Shown piece by piece: positions 16,801-25,491 of a stretch of 33,783 bases of DNA; positions within the stretch are counted from its first letter, which is position 1, and each line of letters opens with the position of its first letter. The position numbers were made by a program, and so were the translations under genes. The stretch is from Phycisphaerae bacterium (lineage in GTDB: Bacteria > Planctomycetota > Phycisphaerae > Phycisphaerales > UBA1924). Under the pieces are notes generated by a model. It ran no database searches. It saw only the letters and a list, made by a program, of their open reading frames with translations, and was not told the DNA's origin. The DNA is taken from assembly GCA_030429485.1 (NCBI GenBank), contig JAUIFD010000018.1:1-33783 (forward strand), given 5' to 3'.

Positions 16801-19745
16801 ACCGCGTCGGTATGGACGAGGTGATCGAGGTCGAGAAACTCCTCGTGATACCGATCAAGCAACCCGGTTCGGAGGGCGTCGCACTCCCCTCCGAGCGCGA
16901 CCGTGCGTGCGAGCGACTCACGACCGGCGCTCGAAGTGGGCCCGTAGGTGAGGCGTGGGGTCGGGTACGGGCAGGCGTCCATGAGCGACGCGATGCCTGC
17001 AAGCGCACCGATCGATTCACGCGCGATGCGGAGGCGATGCACATCCGGGTCGGCCGTTCCGATCAGCGCTTCGAGCGAACGTCCGAAGTTGGTGAGCGAT
17101 ACGGTTCCGGCGCCGAGAACACGACGAGCTTCATCCGGTAGCGTGAAGCTCCAAACAACCGACCCGATGCCCCGCAGCGGATGTTGGCTCGGCGGGTCAA
17201 CCGGCGTTGCACGCGCGATGAGATCGGCGATCAGTCGGCGCCAGTTGTCCAGTTCCTCCTTGGTGACCGACTCGGGCGCATCGGTCGGCGGAGCTGCGCT
17301 CGGGCCTTCGCCAAGGAAACTGAGGCGACCCAGCACGCGATACAGGCTCTCGCCCGTCTCGCGTGGGCGGTGCATCTCGTCCACGTACGCATTGAGTTGT
17401 GTGCGCGTGGCGCCCAAGTTACGGCAGACATCGCTCCACTCGGGAGGTTCGCGGCCACCGTTCGCGTGCAGCGCCTCTTCGAGCTGTGCAAGTACTTCTT
17501 TCTTCGACGCTTTCGCGGAGTGCAACTCGAGGCAGAAGGGGCCGAGGCCGTCCTGCTCCAGTCGCTTGCGCACGACGGAGAGTGCGGCCATCTTCTCCGC
17601 AACGAAGAGGACCCGCCGCCCGTGCGCAAGCCCGTCGGCGATGATGTTCGCGATGGTCTGGCTCTTGCCCGTGCCGGGTGGACCCTCGAGGACGAACGTC
17701 CGTCCGTCCGCCGCAGCCTTCACCGCGGCGAGCTGGGAGGAATCGGCATTGCGCGTGCAAAGGAGATCTTCTGGCGCGAGGTCCGCGTCGAGCGAATCGG
17801 TCCGTGGAAACGGCTGATCATCAAACGCGTGGTCGGGTTGATCGACGAGGTAACGCACGAGTTCGCTCGTTCGCAGGCGGTCGAGGTTGTCCTGCAGATC
17901 GCGCCACATCAGGAACTTGTTGAAGGAGAACAGCCCGAGGTGCGCCGCCTCGACGACCTCCCACCGCGACGAGTCGCGGATCGCCGACCGGAAGTTCCGG
18001 AGGATCAGCGGCACGTCCAGTCCGGACTCACCCTCCGGCAGGTCGTCGAGCCCGGTCGTGTCGATACCAAACTCCGTGCGGAGCTTCTCGAGCAGCGTGA
18101 TGTTCGGACGCAGAGGTTCCTCGGACAAACGCAGGGAGTAGGCGTATCCCGCGCCAGTCGCGGTGCGTGTGAGCGTGACGGGCAGCAGGATCAGTGGCGC
18201 GAGGCGGGGCTCGTCGGCGCTCGTGCTCTCGTACCACTTTAGCTGTCCAAGCGCCAGGTGCAGCAGGTTGGCGCCGGTCTCCTCGATGCTTGAGCGCGCC
18301 GTGCGGTAGAGGGTGAGCAGACGCTTCTGCGCCTCCGCTTCGCCCAAGTCGGCGTACACGCGGTGCGAGCGCAGTTCCTCAGCGAGGAAGGCGGGGTCGG
18401 TCTCCGATCTCGGGGAGACCGTGACGCGATCGCCCTCGGCGAGCATGTCCTCAAGTGCGCAGAGGTCGGGGATCAGCAGCCGCAGCGTGCGCCCGGTCTC
18501 GCGGAAGTTGAGCAGGCGGTTGCGGAGCGAGAGATCGAGCAGACGCCTTTGCCATCGCGCAATGCGGTCCGATCCAGAATCAGCGGTGTTGGTGCTTGTG
18601 TCCGGCCCAGGGCGCCGCTCGGCTCGCTCGGCGAGGGCCACGGGGTCGAGCGTGCTCGTCGCCGGGCGCGCCGGATCAGGGGCGAGCGCGTCGAGATCCA
18701 CGCCCGACTCACCATCATCGCGAAGGGGAAGCGGGCGAATGCCGCGGGCACGCGCCGCCCGGATGTCGATGGCGCAGAACAGCTCACCCGGCTGGTCCAT
18801 TTGCCCCTTCGCGGAGTCCACCGCGCGCTCGTACGTGGCGTCCGCGTGTGTGCAGTGCGTCGCCTCGACAGGAATCAACTCGCCAAGCTCGATCAGGTTG
18901 CGAATGCGGGCCGGTTCGTCGATCGCGGCTTCGGGAAGGTGTGTCTCGTGCGTCCACACGGCCGGCATCGCGTGCCGCTCGGGCAGGAGGAGCACCGGGT
19001 GCAGCCCGCATTGCTCCCACAGGCTCATCAGGAGGAGCGATAGGTCGAGGCAGTTGCCCAGGCGTTCACGCATGATTCGGTCGGCCAGGCGCACGCGCTG
19101 TCCTGTGGTCTCAAAGCTGGCGGGCGCAGTGATGTACCCAACGCCAAGCGAGGAGACCGCATTGAAACACGCCTCGGCGATGCGAGAGACGCGCTGACGG
19201 CTGCCGGACGCGTACCCGTCGAGAGCCTCGGGTTGACCGGCGTTGCGCAGCGACACGCGCGCAGCTCCAAGGAGGTCCGCCACACGAGGGTGGTTGGGTG
19301 TGACGAACGCTGCGGTGAGTTCGGGGAAGTGCCCAACGCCGGGCCACTCGTCGAACGCCAGAATGTCGAGAGGAAACGCCGCCCGCACCGCACCGGTATC
19401 ACAAGAGACGCGGCAGTTGACGGAGCTTCTCTCTCCCTCCGTTCGCAGCGCGAGCGATCTGGCGTTGAGACGGAAGCCGGTGGGGTTCAGGACAGCGGTA
19501 TCGCCCGGCCCGATGAGCGCCAGTCGCCCGGTCCACGGCTCCGCTCCGTCATTCTCGAGGGAGAGTTCGACGGTCAAGTCGTGCAGCGGAGCATCGGCGC
19601 GAGAGGCGACCCGCACGCTCTCGACAAGCGGCACGCCATTCTGCTGCATCGCGAAGTTCACGCGGTCGCTGCAGTCGAGGTCGATCGTGCAGTCAAGGGC
19701 AGGTCGCGTGGGCTTCGGATCATGTTCGTCAAGCGTCGATGACAT
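13860..19745 (-). CDS. Giant DUF4011/DUF3320 SF1 helicase-nuclease (COG1112 type)
   Basis: The product is 1961 residues. An N-terminal beta domain is followed by a transglutaminase-like region (about 200-330, with RLGNCLDLSLLLMSLW and RHAMPAVW as possible Cys/His sites). DUF4011 lies near 400-640 (RWQRRLLDLSLRNRLLNF). The SF1 helicase has Walker A GPPGTGKSQT at about 686, Walker B VVFDEASQIP at about 1323, GDSKQLPPT, and QGDERDTIIFS and LNVAVTRARRRL near 1525-1560; about 630 residues separate motifs I and II. A PD-(D/E)XK-like nuclease follows (YRIDLAVRH to GIECDGAAYH, about 1650-1680). DUF3320 closes the protein (about 1780-1950). It should unwind and cut nucleic acid. Similar large helicases occur in antiphage systems, but no partner is seen. 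The start is uncertain: ATG 19745 has no clear ribosome site, and ATG 19796 is possible. It lies 155 bases after cheB on the same strand. Confidence 0.92.
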   Translation of the reverse strand: MSSTLDEHDPKPTRPALDCTIDLDCSDRVNFAMQQNGVPLVESVRVASRADAPLHDLTVELSLENDGAEPWTGRLALIGPGDTAVLNPTGFRLNARSLALRTEGERSSVNCRVSCDTGAVRAAFPLDILAFDEWPGVGHFPELTAAFVTPNHPRVADLLGAARVSLRNAGQPEALDGYASGSRQRVSRIAEACFNAVSSLGVGYITAPASFETTGQRVRLADRIMRERLGNCLDLSLLLMSLWEQCGLHPVLLLPERHAMPAVWTHETHLPEAAIDEPARIRNLIELGELIPVEATHCTHADATYERAVDSAKGQMDQPGELFCAIDIRAARARGIRPLPLRDDGESGVDLDALAPDPARPATSTLDPVALAERAERRPGPDTSTNTADSGSDRIARWQRRLLDLSLRNRLLNFRETGRTLRLLIPDLCALEDMLAEGDRVTVSPRSETDPAFLAEELRSHRVYADLGEAEAQKRLLTLYRTARSSIEETGANLLHLALGQLKWYESTSADEPRLAPLILLPVTLTRTATGAGYAYSLRLSEEPLRPNITLLEKLRTEFGIDTTGLDDLPEGESGLDVPLILRNFRSAIRDSSRWEVVEAAHLGLFSFNKFLMWRDLQDNLDRLRTSELVRYLVDQPDHAFDDQPFPRTDSLDADLAPEDLLCTRNADSSQLAAVKAAADGRTFVLEGPPGTGKSQTIANIIADGLAHGRRVLFVAEKMAALSVVRKRLEQDGLGPFCLELHSAKASKKEVLAQLEEALHANGGREPPEWSDVCRNLGATRTQLNAYVDEMHRPRETGESLYRVLGRLSFLGEGPSAAPPTDAPESVTKEELDNWRRLIADLIARATPVDPPSQHPLRGIGSVVWSFTLPDEARRVLGAGTVSLTNFGRSLEALIGTADPDVHRLRIARESIGALAGIASLMDACPYPTPRLTYGPTSSAGRESLARTVALGGECDALRTGLLDRYHEEFLDLDHLVHTDAVKRVLGHPRLIRLFTARSVRNQLRAYCKGSLPPLEEVHADLTRARELKRSRAALLAHTEAPELLGALWQGTETDWKASQSLLEWADSCATALRTLDADPGANGIAPRLARAVSDPGAAHKLEVAAGAVVESQRAWETAWRAIEETLATDALRAGAHDADDWLGAMHATLERWRTSLGDLNSWCAWRTARDAASDAGLSGLVELYESSECSLDEMDSAFWRGFGRAWFSAVADSVDAVRAFNASAHTDAISRFRALDEALIALTRDVVATKLHASAPQTPAQVSSQSEVGILRRELEKKRRHLPTRRLIEAMPNLLPRLKPCFLMSPLSVAQFLETRLPPFDLVVFDEASQIPVWDAIGAIARGTGVIVVGDSKQLPPTSFFNTLDGDDESDDGMSSVDDVESILNECNASGIPAMRLRWHYRSRHETLIAFSNYHYYKNELHTFPSPAERSDQLGVSFHHVAEGVYDRGGSRTNRAEAERVVEEVVRLLRDPTSDDSIGIVTFNLSQQGLIEDLLDAKRREMPEIESHFTSEVREPVFVKNLENVQGDERDTIIFSVGFGADPAGRYSMNFGPLNKDGGERRLNVAVTRARRRLMVFSSMRADQIDLRRTGALGVRHFKAFLDYADRGPRALAEEATARGAHDFETGFERAVWRALREQGWEVDTQVGCAGYRIDLAVRHPDQPGRYTIGIECDGAAYHSAKTARDRDRIRESVLEGLGWTIARVWSTEWKVNPSGCLAKLQDAIEQSLHQPSEQPMPESTEVAPTAPQKPGAPPASPVGPFETTMGDDSRAASVYEPARVVPLPGAMDLYAPTTLPVLVLNLAEIVEAEAPIVADLAARRLAESVGLQRLTARFRERFDEVLAACEHSGRFVRTGDCLWRRDDDPATFSTFRRPSDDPRSRRDVEEVPLVELQNASLAVLRAQFGLPRDELVRETSRAFGMQRVTSRVSDRIGEAISRLVDDGEVIQDDAGQVSLGTPD

Positions 19746-19900
19746 GCACCACTCGCGATCTGCCGAAACCCGGGACAGCTTCGTTGCGCTCCGCAAGCGA
19801 CGGGCACGCCAACGCCGTCTGCGAGCGCGCCGAGACTGTACGTGAGGGCGCGCGACGCCGCCAGCGCCTGCCTGCGATCGGAGCGTGGGAGGGGACTCGC

Positions 19901-20941
19901 CTAGGCCGCCTTGCTCGCAGCCGGGTTCAAGATCGCGGCCGGGATGCGGTCGAGCGGCAGCGTCACCGAAGCTCCGCCGCGCTCGATAGCTGCTCGGGGC
20001 ATGCCGAACACCACGCAGGTCTCCTCGGCCTCGGCGATCGTGAAGCCGCCCGCGTTGTGCATGGCGAGCATGCCCTCAGCGCCGTCGGAGCCCATCCCGG
20101 TGAGGATGACGCCGGTGGCGTTGTTGCCCGCGTGCTGGGCGACCGAATGGAACAGCGCGTCAACGGATGGCCGGTGGCGTGTGATGGGGGGGTCGTCGCT
20201 CAGCGCTGTGCGGTACACGGCACCGTCGCGCACGAGGCGCATGTGACGCCCGCCGGGGGCCAGCAGGACGAGCCCAGGGCCGATCAAGTCGCCGTGGCGC
20301 GCCTCGCGAACCTCCATCGGCGACGCGTCGTTCATTCGCTTGGCGAACTGCGTGGTAAAGCCGCCGGGCATGTGCTGCACAATGAGCGTTCCCGGCGCGT
20401 TGCGGGGCAGTGCCGGAATGACGCGCATGAGCGCTTCCGTTCCGCCGGTTGATGAGCCGATGGCGATGATCTTGTGCGTTGCGGAAGGCAAAGCAGTGCT
20501 TACGTGAACCTCGCGGGGAGGAGATGCAACGGCCTTCCGTCGACGAACACGAGCGCCTGCCGCTTCGCGCACGGCATCCGACAGCTCCGCGCCGAGCTGT
20601 CCGATGTCGTACGCCGCCGTCGGCTTGCACATGACGGCGACGGCCCCGGCTTCCAGACAGGCAAGCGCGAGTTCGCATCCCTCCGGTGTAATCGAGCTGA
20701 CAACGATCGTGGGGATCGGATGGTGTTCCATGAGCTTGCGCAGAAACGTAAGGCCGTCCATACGCGGCATCTCGATGTCGAGCGTCAGCACGTCTGGCCT
20801 GAGTTCGGCGATCAACTCGCGAGCGGCGTAGGGGTCAGGCGCGGCGCCCACGACCGTGATGTCGGGGTGGGCGTCGAGCTTCAGTGTCAGCGCTCGGCGC
20901 ACAACGGCCGAATCGTCGATCACAAGCACGCGATGGGACAT
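19901..20941 (-). CDS. cheB: CheB chemoreceptor methylesterase/deamidase response regulator
   Basis: The product is 346 residues, the usual CheB length. Residues 1-120 are a receiver domain with Asp9/Asp10, phospho-acceptor Asp55 in TLDIEMPRMDG and Lys106 in CKP. A linker of about 35 residues follows, then the methylesterase domain with the full catalytic triad: Ser164 in IGSSTGG, His190 in VQHMP and Asp286 in GMGSDGAEG. These positions equal those of E. coli CheB. It removes methyl groups added by CheR to chemoreceptor glutamates, giving adaptation. It is the last gene of the cheAW-mcp-RDYXB operon, 15 bases after the CheX-like gene, with CGGAG before the ATG. Confidence 0.97.
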   Translation of the reverse strand: MSHRVLVIDDSAVVRRALTLKLDAHPDITVVGAAPDPYAARELIAELRPDVLTLDIEMPRMDGLTFLRKLMEHHPIPTIVVSSITPEGCELALACLEAGAVAVMCKPTAAYDIGQLGAELSDAVREAAGARVRRRKAVASPPREVHVSTALPSATHKIIAIGSSTGGTEALMRVIPALPRNAPGTLIVQHMPGGFTTQFAKRMNDASPMEVREARHGDLIGPGLVLLAPGGRHMRLVRDGAVYRTALSDDPPITRHRPSVDALFHSVAQHAGNNATGVILTGMGSDGAEGMLAMHNAGGFTIAEAEETCVVFGMPRAAIERGGASVTLPLDRIPAAILNPAASKAA

Positions 20942-20956
20942 GGACTTGCTCCGTGC

Positions 20957-21394
20957 TCAAGCGGCGGCCGCGTCCGGACGCCAAGTCACGACCATCGGGA
21001 GGCCCTCAACCAACAGACGGCAGATCACCGACCGCGGGCAAGGCGCCGGGCACGCCGCCACCGGTACGCTCAGGCGGAATGGCTGAGTCTCGGAACCAAG
21101 CAGCCGGAGCACAGAGCCCCCCATGATGTTCGCCAGTTCCTTCAGGGCGTCAACGCCCTCGCGCTCCGGCGCGACCGAGTCCGGGTCGGCGCCGAGAAGG
21201 CTCGACGCGAGTTCGACGAGGCACGCGTCGTCGGCGGCGACGGTCACGCTCCCGCCGCTTGGGCCGTCGTACCGCACGTGCGCGTGAACGGGAGCATCGA
21301 GGACGGTCTCGGTCGGCTCGGCGCACAAGAACGCCGTGCGCTCGAGCGCATCGAGCGCCGCGGTAAAGAGCTGGTCGGGAGTGATGTGTGTCAC
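20957..21394 (-). CDS. CheX/CheC-family chemotaxis phosphatase-like protein (operon copy)
   Basis: This 145-residue cytoplasmic protein has the alpha/beta pattern of the CheC/CheX/FliY family. The helix DALKELANIMGGSVLRLLG carries the paired residues Glu86 and Asn89 (E-x-x-N) used by the family to dephosphorylate CheY-P; only one such site is visible, as in CheX. The likely partner is the CheY just upstream. It begins with GTG 21394, whose bases overlap the cheY TGA by four (GTGA), and cheB follows 15 bases after its stop. One oddity is a Cys/Pro cluster near the C-terminus, with Cys115, Cys119 and Cys125. It is shorter and quite different from the second CheX at 28116. A CheC rather than CheX assignment is possible. 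Confidence 0.8.
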   Translation of the reverse strand: MTHITPDQLFTAALDALERTAFLCAEPTETVLDAPVHAHVRYDGPSGGSVTVAADDACLVELASSLLGADPDSVAPEREGVDALKELANIMGGSVLRLLGSETQPFRLSVPVAACPAPCPRSVICRLLVEGLPMVVTWRPDAAAA

Positions 21395-21774
21395 GCGGCC
21401 TCTCCGAAGATGCGAACGACAAACGCGCGGATCTGCTCCGGCTCGAAGGGCTTGGGCAGCGAGTCGCTCACGCCGAGCGAGCGCAGCTCAGCGAGCCGAT
21501 CGCGATTGGACTCCGTCGAGATGACGATGATGTGGGTATGCGCGCCCAAGTCGGTACGGCGCAACTCGGTGACAAACTCGACGCCGCTCATGACCGGCAT
21601 GTTGATGTCCAGGAGCACGAGACTCGCGGGACACCCGCGCATGGCGTCCAGGGCGGTCTGTCCGTTGTCCGCCTCGCGGATGTGCGCATCGTCGATGCCG
21701 GCCAGACGCAGCGTCTTCCGTATGACCTTGCGACAGCCCAGCGAGTCATCGACAATGAGTAAGGAGCGATCCAT
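21391..21774 (-). CDS. cheY: CheY-type single-domain response regulator (operon copy)
   Basis: The product is 127 residues, a receiver domain only. The acidic pair Asp9-Asp10 (IVDDS), the phospho-acceptor Asp56 in LLLDINMPVMSG, a conserved Ser in VISTES and the Lys in LPKPF are all present. It should be phosphorylated by the operon's CheA. With no DNA-binding or enzyme domain, the output is by protein contact, for example with a motility motor. The frame is open far upstream, but ATG 21774 has GGGGGGAA four bases before it and gives the normal CheY N-terminus MDRSLLIVDDS. It follows cheD by 17 bases and overlaps the next gene by four. Confidence 0.94.
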   Translation of the reverse strand: MDRSLLIVDDSLGCRKVIRKTLRLAGIDDAHIREADNGQTALDAMRGCPASLVLLDINMPVMSGVEFVTELRRTDLGAHTHIIVISTESNRDRLAELRSLGVSDSLPKPFEPEQIRAFVVRIFGEAA

Positions 21775-21791
21775 CGTGTTCCCCCCGGCAT

Positions 21792-22292
21792 CTACGCCGC
21801 CCATAGCGCCCGCTCCTTCCCTTCGGATCGCACGGTCACTGCGCCGTCGCTCAGACGAAGGAGGAGAGTGCGAGAGACATCGCCGCCGGTGTCGTCGGCG
21901 TGGAGCAGGACGTTGTTCTTCCAGAAGAGCTTGCGGAGGATCGTGCGATTCCGTTGCCCCACACGGAACTGATCGCTCTGCGCAAGCACCTCTGCGCCGC
22001 CCGCGGCGCAGACGATCATGCGTTCCTTGACAGCGCCGAGCTCGTACATCCTCTTGAACAGCAGCGGGATGCCTGTGGCGCCGTACATCGCCGGCTTCAG
22101 CTGTGCCTTCGCCGGATCGCCCGTGGCGTCGGGAAGCATGAAGTGCAACATGCCGCCGACATGGAGCTCCGGGTCGAAGACCGTCACAGCGACGCATGAC
22201 CCGAGCGCGTGCGTGATGATCGTCGCGTCGGCGCTGTCCGAAACGGCCATGTCGGAGACGCCGACAACGATCTGTGCAGCGGAGCGGCTCAT
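21792..22292 (-). CDS. cheD: CheD chemoreceptor glutamine deamidase
   Basis: The product is 166 residues. The catalytic residues of the family are all present: Thr27 and Cys33 in THALGSCVAV and His50 in GGMLHFMLP. These sit six positions after Thr21, Cys27 and His44 of Thermotoga CheD. It converts chosen receptor glutamines to glutamates and in known systems is controlled by binding CheC. No classical two-site CheC is seen here, only CheX-like proteins. The ATG at 22292 overlaps the cheR stop by four bases (ATGA), indicating translational coupling. Confidence 0.96.
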   Translation of the reverse strand: MSRSAAQIVVGVSDMAVSDSADATIITHALGSCVAVTVFDPELHVGGMLHFMLPDATGDPAKAQLKPAMYGATGIPLLFKRMYELGAVKERMIVCAAGGAEVLAQSDQFRVGQRNRTILRKLFWKNNVLLHADDTGGDVSRTLLLRLSDGAVTVRSEGKERALWAA

Positions 22293-23095
22293 AGCCCGTA
22301 CACCGATGGTTGGAGGGTGCGAAACGGGGTCTTGAGGCCGGCGAGCGTCTCTGCGCTGCCGATGACCAACACACCCTCGGGACCGAGCAGCTCGCTCATC
22401 CGGTTCACCAGCCTCTCTCGCGTCGGCGCGTCGAAGTAGATCATCACGTTGCGGCAGAAAATCGCGTCGAAGGGCCCGCTCATCGGCCAGGGGGCATCCA
22501 TCAGATTGAGACGATGCACCGCGACGTGCGAACGTAGCTGGCTGGAGACCCGCCGCTGCCCGCTGTGATCGGCGGCGCCGAAGTACTTCTTGCGCATGTG
22601 TTCCGGCACTCGTGCGAGGGCGTCTTCCGGGTACTCCCCGCGCGACGCTTGCTCGACGGACCGAGTCGAAAGATCCGTCGCGAGGACGCGTATGTCCCAC
22701 GATGTCGGGTCCGGGAGTGACTCCAGCGCGTGCATCGCGAGCGTGTACGGTTCCGAGCCATTGGAGCACGCCGCCGACCAGAGACGCAGGCGGCGCGACC
22801 TCGCCGCAACGCGCGGGTAGGTGATCGCTTGCAAGAAGTCAAAGTGATGAGGCTCGCGGAAGAAGGAGGTCGTGTTCGTTGAGAGCATGTCGAAGAACGT
22901 GAGCAAGTCCTGCTCGGTCGGATGCGCCCGGAGATGCGCGAGGAACTCATCGACCGAGTTGAACGGAGCTCGCACGAGGAAGCGCGTGAGGCGTCCTTCC
23001 ACGAGCGTCCGTTTGCCCTCGGACAGATTCAGGCCCCAGCGATCGTGGGCGATGCGCGCAATTTCGGAGAAGTGATCCGCGGTCAGCTTCGGCAT
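22289..23095 (-). CDS. cheR: CheR chemoreceptor methyltransferase
   Basis: The product is 268 residues. An N-terminal helical CheR_N domain (residues 1-70) carries the R-rich segment EGRLTRFLVR. The SAM-dependent methyltransferase domain follows: LSTNTTSFFREPHHF, the SAM-binding loop SAACSNGSEPYTLAM (usually SAGCSTGEEPYS), VLATDLS, and IFCRNVMIYFD. It methylates receptor glutamates using S-adenosylmethionine, opposing CheB. It begins 21 bases after the chemoreceptor stop, and the neighbouring receptor is its probable substrate. The Shine-Dalgarno before ATG 23095 is weak. Confidence 0.96.
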   Translation of the reverse strand: MPKLTADHFSEIARIAHDRWGLNLSEGKRTLVEGRLTRFLVRAPFNSVDEFLAHLRAHPTEQDLLTFFDMLSTNTTSFFREPHHFDFLQAITYPRVAARSRRLRLWSAACSNGSEPYTLAMHALESLPDPTSWDIRVLATDLSTRSVEQASRGEYPEDALARVPEHMRKKYFGAADHSGQRRVSSQLRSHVAVHRLNLMDAPWPMSGPFDAIFCRNVMIYFDAPTRERLVNRMSELLGPEGVLVIGSAETLAGLKTPFRTLQPSVYGL

Positions 23096-23116
23096 GATGC
23101 GCTCAAGCGGGTGAGA

Positions 23117-24901
23117 TCAGAACGATGCCAGCGGTGCGTCTTCGTCGAAGGGGATGACGTCGGCGCCGCGCTTGGGCGACGGCGCCTTCCCGCCGAACGG
23201 ACAGGCCCCCTTCTTGGGCGCGCCCGCACTGCTCGTTGCCGCCGGCGGTGCGACTGGCGCCGCGGGCGCTGAGGCTCCGCCGTTGAACCCCCTCACGAGA
23301 TCGCGAAGCGAGCTGACCTGAGCCGCGGTCTGCTGCGCGTTGGCGGCGAGCTGCTCGGAGTTCGCAGCGGTCTGCTGCGTGACGCCGTCGAGTTCGGTCA
23401 CGCCCGCGTTGATCTGCCCGACGCCCTGGGCCTGCTCGCCCGACGCGGCCGAGATCTCGTTCACGAGCGTATTGACCTTGCTGGTGCTCGTGACGATCTC
23501 CTCGAGCGCGGCGCCCACACGCGCCGCGATGCTCACGCCATTGTCCGCCCGCTTGGCGGACTCCTCGATCATCGCAGACGTGTTCTTGGCGGCCTCTGCG
23601 CTGCGCTGCGCCAGATTCCGCACCTCCTCGGCCACCACGGCGAACCCCTTGCCGGCCTCGCCGGCCCGCGCTGCCTCCACCGCGGCATTGAGGGCGAGCA
23701 GGTTCGTCTGGAACGCGATCTCGTCGATCACCTTGATGATCTTCGAGATCTCAGCACTGGATGACTTGATCTCGGACATCGCGGCGCTCATGTCGCCCAT
23801 CTGCTCGCGGCCCTTCTCAGCCGACTGCTGGCAGTCCGCGGAAAGGCCAGAGGCCTGGCGGCAGTTCTCGGCGTTGCGATCCGTCATGCTCGTGATCTGC
23901 TCGAGGGAAGCGCTGATCTGCTGCAGGCTCGACGCCTGGCGAGACGCCCCGCTCGAGAGCGACTGACTCGCCCCGGCGATCTGCTGTGTCCCGAGGTCGA
24001 TCTGGTCGGCGCCCGCCCCGATCTGGTCGACGAGCTCGCGGAGGCGATCGGCCTGCTCACGATCCCGCTCTCGACTCTCGGCGGCCTCGCGCTCCATCCG
24101 CTTCTTCTCAGTGATAACCGTCCAACTCGCCATGCACCCGATGAACTCGCCCTTCGAGTCGAACACGCCGTCCGCCTGGAGTTCGACGTCCTCGCCGCCA
24201 ATGACAATCTCCGCCTTGTGCGGCAGGTAGCGCTTCGGATCGCTGAGCAGGCGTCGCTGCACCTCCGGGCTCTTGTGGAAGATGTCGATGCACTGGCCCA
24301 TCATGTCGTCGACGCGCACGGGCAGGTTGTGCTCAAGCGTGCGGAGCGTCTGCCGCGAGAGATCGTTCATATAGGTCAGCCGGAGTTCGGCGTCGACGAG
24401 CATCACGTTGATGGGCAGCTGGCGCATCATCTCGGTGACTTTGCTGGCTTCCGCCTCGGCCTGAAGCGCCGCCTGCTTCTCTGCCGTGATATCCGACGCG
24501 AGCTTCACGACCTTGTACGCGCGCCCGTGCTCGTCGAGAATGGGGTTGTAGGAGGCCTGGATCCACACCTCCGACCCGTCGCGATGCACACGCAAGTACT
24601 GGCCGGAGCGGAACTGGCCGCTCGCGAGGTCACGCCAGAACTGGCGATACTCGGGGCTCGACCCGTACTCCGGCGTGACGAACATGGAGTGGTGCTTGCC
24701 CTGGATTTCCTCAAGCCGGTACCCCAGCGCGTTGCAGAAGTTCTCGTTCGCACTGACGATCGTGCCGTCGAGTTCGAACTCGATCATCGCCTGAGACCGA
24801 GAGAAGCTCGCGATCTGGTTCGCGAGTTCCTTCCCCTGAGTCGTGCCCGACCGCGACGATGCGGGAGTGGGGCTGGTGGCCTTCTTCGAAGTCGTGGACA
24901 T
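23117..24901 (-). CDS. Soluble methyl-accepting chemoreceptor with two PAS domains
   Basis: The product is 594 residues with no membrane helix and no signal peptide, so the receptor is cytoplasmic. PAS1 (about 30-150) contains [34 protein letters not shown] and [20 protein letters not shown]2 (about 160-275) contains [17 protein letters not shown] and [16 protein letters not shown]. The long helical signalling domain has the hairpin tip [20 protein letters not shown], which contacts CheA and CheW, and [16 protein letters not shown]. The ligand is unknown; PAS sensors often read redox state, oxygen or small molecules. The C-terminus (DEDAPLASF) has no NWETF-type CheR tether. ATG 24901 has AGGAG six bases before it, preferred over ATG 24931. 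It sits between cheW and cheR in the operon. Confidence 0.96.
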   Translation of the reverse strand: MSTTSKKATSPTPASSRSGTTQGKELANQIASFSRSQAMIEFELDGTIVSANENFCNALGYRLEEIQGKHHSMFVTPEYGSSPEYRQFWRDLASGQFRSGQYLRVHRDGSEVWIQASYNPILDEHGRAYKVVKLASDITAEKQAALQAEAEASKVTEMMRQLPINVMLVDAELRLTYMNDLSRQTLRTLEHNLPVRVDDMMGQCIDIFHKSPEVQRRLLSDPKRYLPHKAEIVIGGEDVELQADGVFDSKGEFIGCMASWTVITEKKRMEREAAESRERDREQADRLRELVDQIGAGADQIDLGTQQIAGASQSLSSGASRQASSLQQISASLEQITSMTDRNAENCRQASGLSADCQQSAEKGREQMGDMSAAMSEIKSSSAEISKIIKVIDEIAFQTNLLALNAAVEAARAGEAGKGFAVVAEEVRNLAQRSAEAAKNTSAMIEESAKRADNGVSIAARVGAALEEIVTSTSKVNTLVNEISAASGEQAQGVGQINAGVTELDGVTQQTAANSEQLAANAQQTAAQVSSLRDLVRGFNGGASAPAAPVAPPAATSSAGAPKKGACPFGGKAPSPKRGADVIPFDEDAPLASF

Positions 24902-24933
24902 CGTGAACTCCTGGTGGTCTTCAGTCCGCATGG

Positions 24934-25491
24934 CTACGCGGCGTCTTGCATGGGGGGCGTGGTGTGCATGGGGGTGGACGTGCCGTCCGGCGTGTCGACG
25001 AGCTCGGACGCGACGAGGACTCGGTCAATATCGAGGAGGATCGCGACGCGCTGCGCGTTGTGCCCCCCGACCTTGCCCATCCCGAGGATGTAGTCGGTGT
25101 TGAGGGCGAAGCCAAAGCGCGGCGCGGGTTCGATATGGTCACGGGCGATGTCGAGCACCTCGCTCACGGTGTCGACGATCACGCCGATGTGGAACTTCTC
25201 GCCTTTCTGGTCGTCACTCGCCTCGACGACAATGACGCATGTCGCGTCGGTGTAGTCAACCGGCGGCAATCGGAACTTCGCGCGCAGGTCGATCACGGGG
25301 ATGATCTTGCCACGGAGGTTGATCACGCCCTTGATGTGCGCGGGTGTCTTGGGGAGGGGCGTAATGTCCATCAACCCGATGATCTCGCGCACACGCAGGA
25401 TCTCGACGCCGTACTCCTCGACGCCGAGGCGGAACGTGAGGAACTTGCTCTCGTTGGTGTCGACAGCGGCGTGCATGGGCGTCGTGGTCAT
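24934..25491 (-). CDS. cheW: CheW coupling protein
   Basis: The product is 185 residues with one CheW (SH3-like) domain at about 15-160: [20 protein letters not shown], then [20 protein letters not shown] and VIDLRAKF. It links the receptor to CheA. The last 20 or so residues are a low-complexity Thr/Pro/Met tail. The ATG at 25491 overlaps the cheA stop by four bases (ATGA), so translation is probably coupled, and the receptor gene starts 32 bases downstream. Confidence 0.97.
   Translation of the reverse strand: MTTTPMHAAVDTNESKFLTFRLGVEEYGVEILRVREIIGLMDITPLPKTPAHIKGVINLRGKIIPVIDLRAKFRLPPVDYTDATCVIVVEASDDQKGEKFHIGVIVDTVSEVLDIARDHIEPAPRFGFALNTDYILGMGKVGGHNAQRVAILLDIDRVLVASELVDTPDGTSTPMHTTPPMQDAA

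Noticed and set aside
19746-19900. Possible small gene or terminator between cheB and the helicase gene
   Set aside because: No coding frame with a ribosome site was seen, and the only inverted repeats are 5 bases with long loops.
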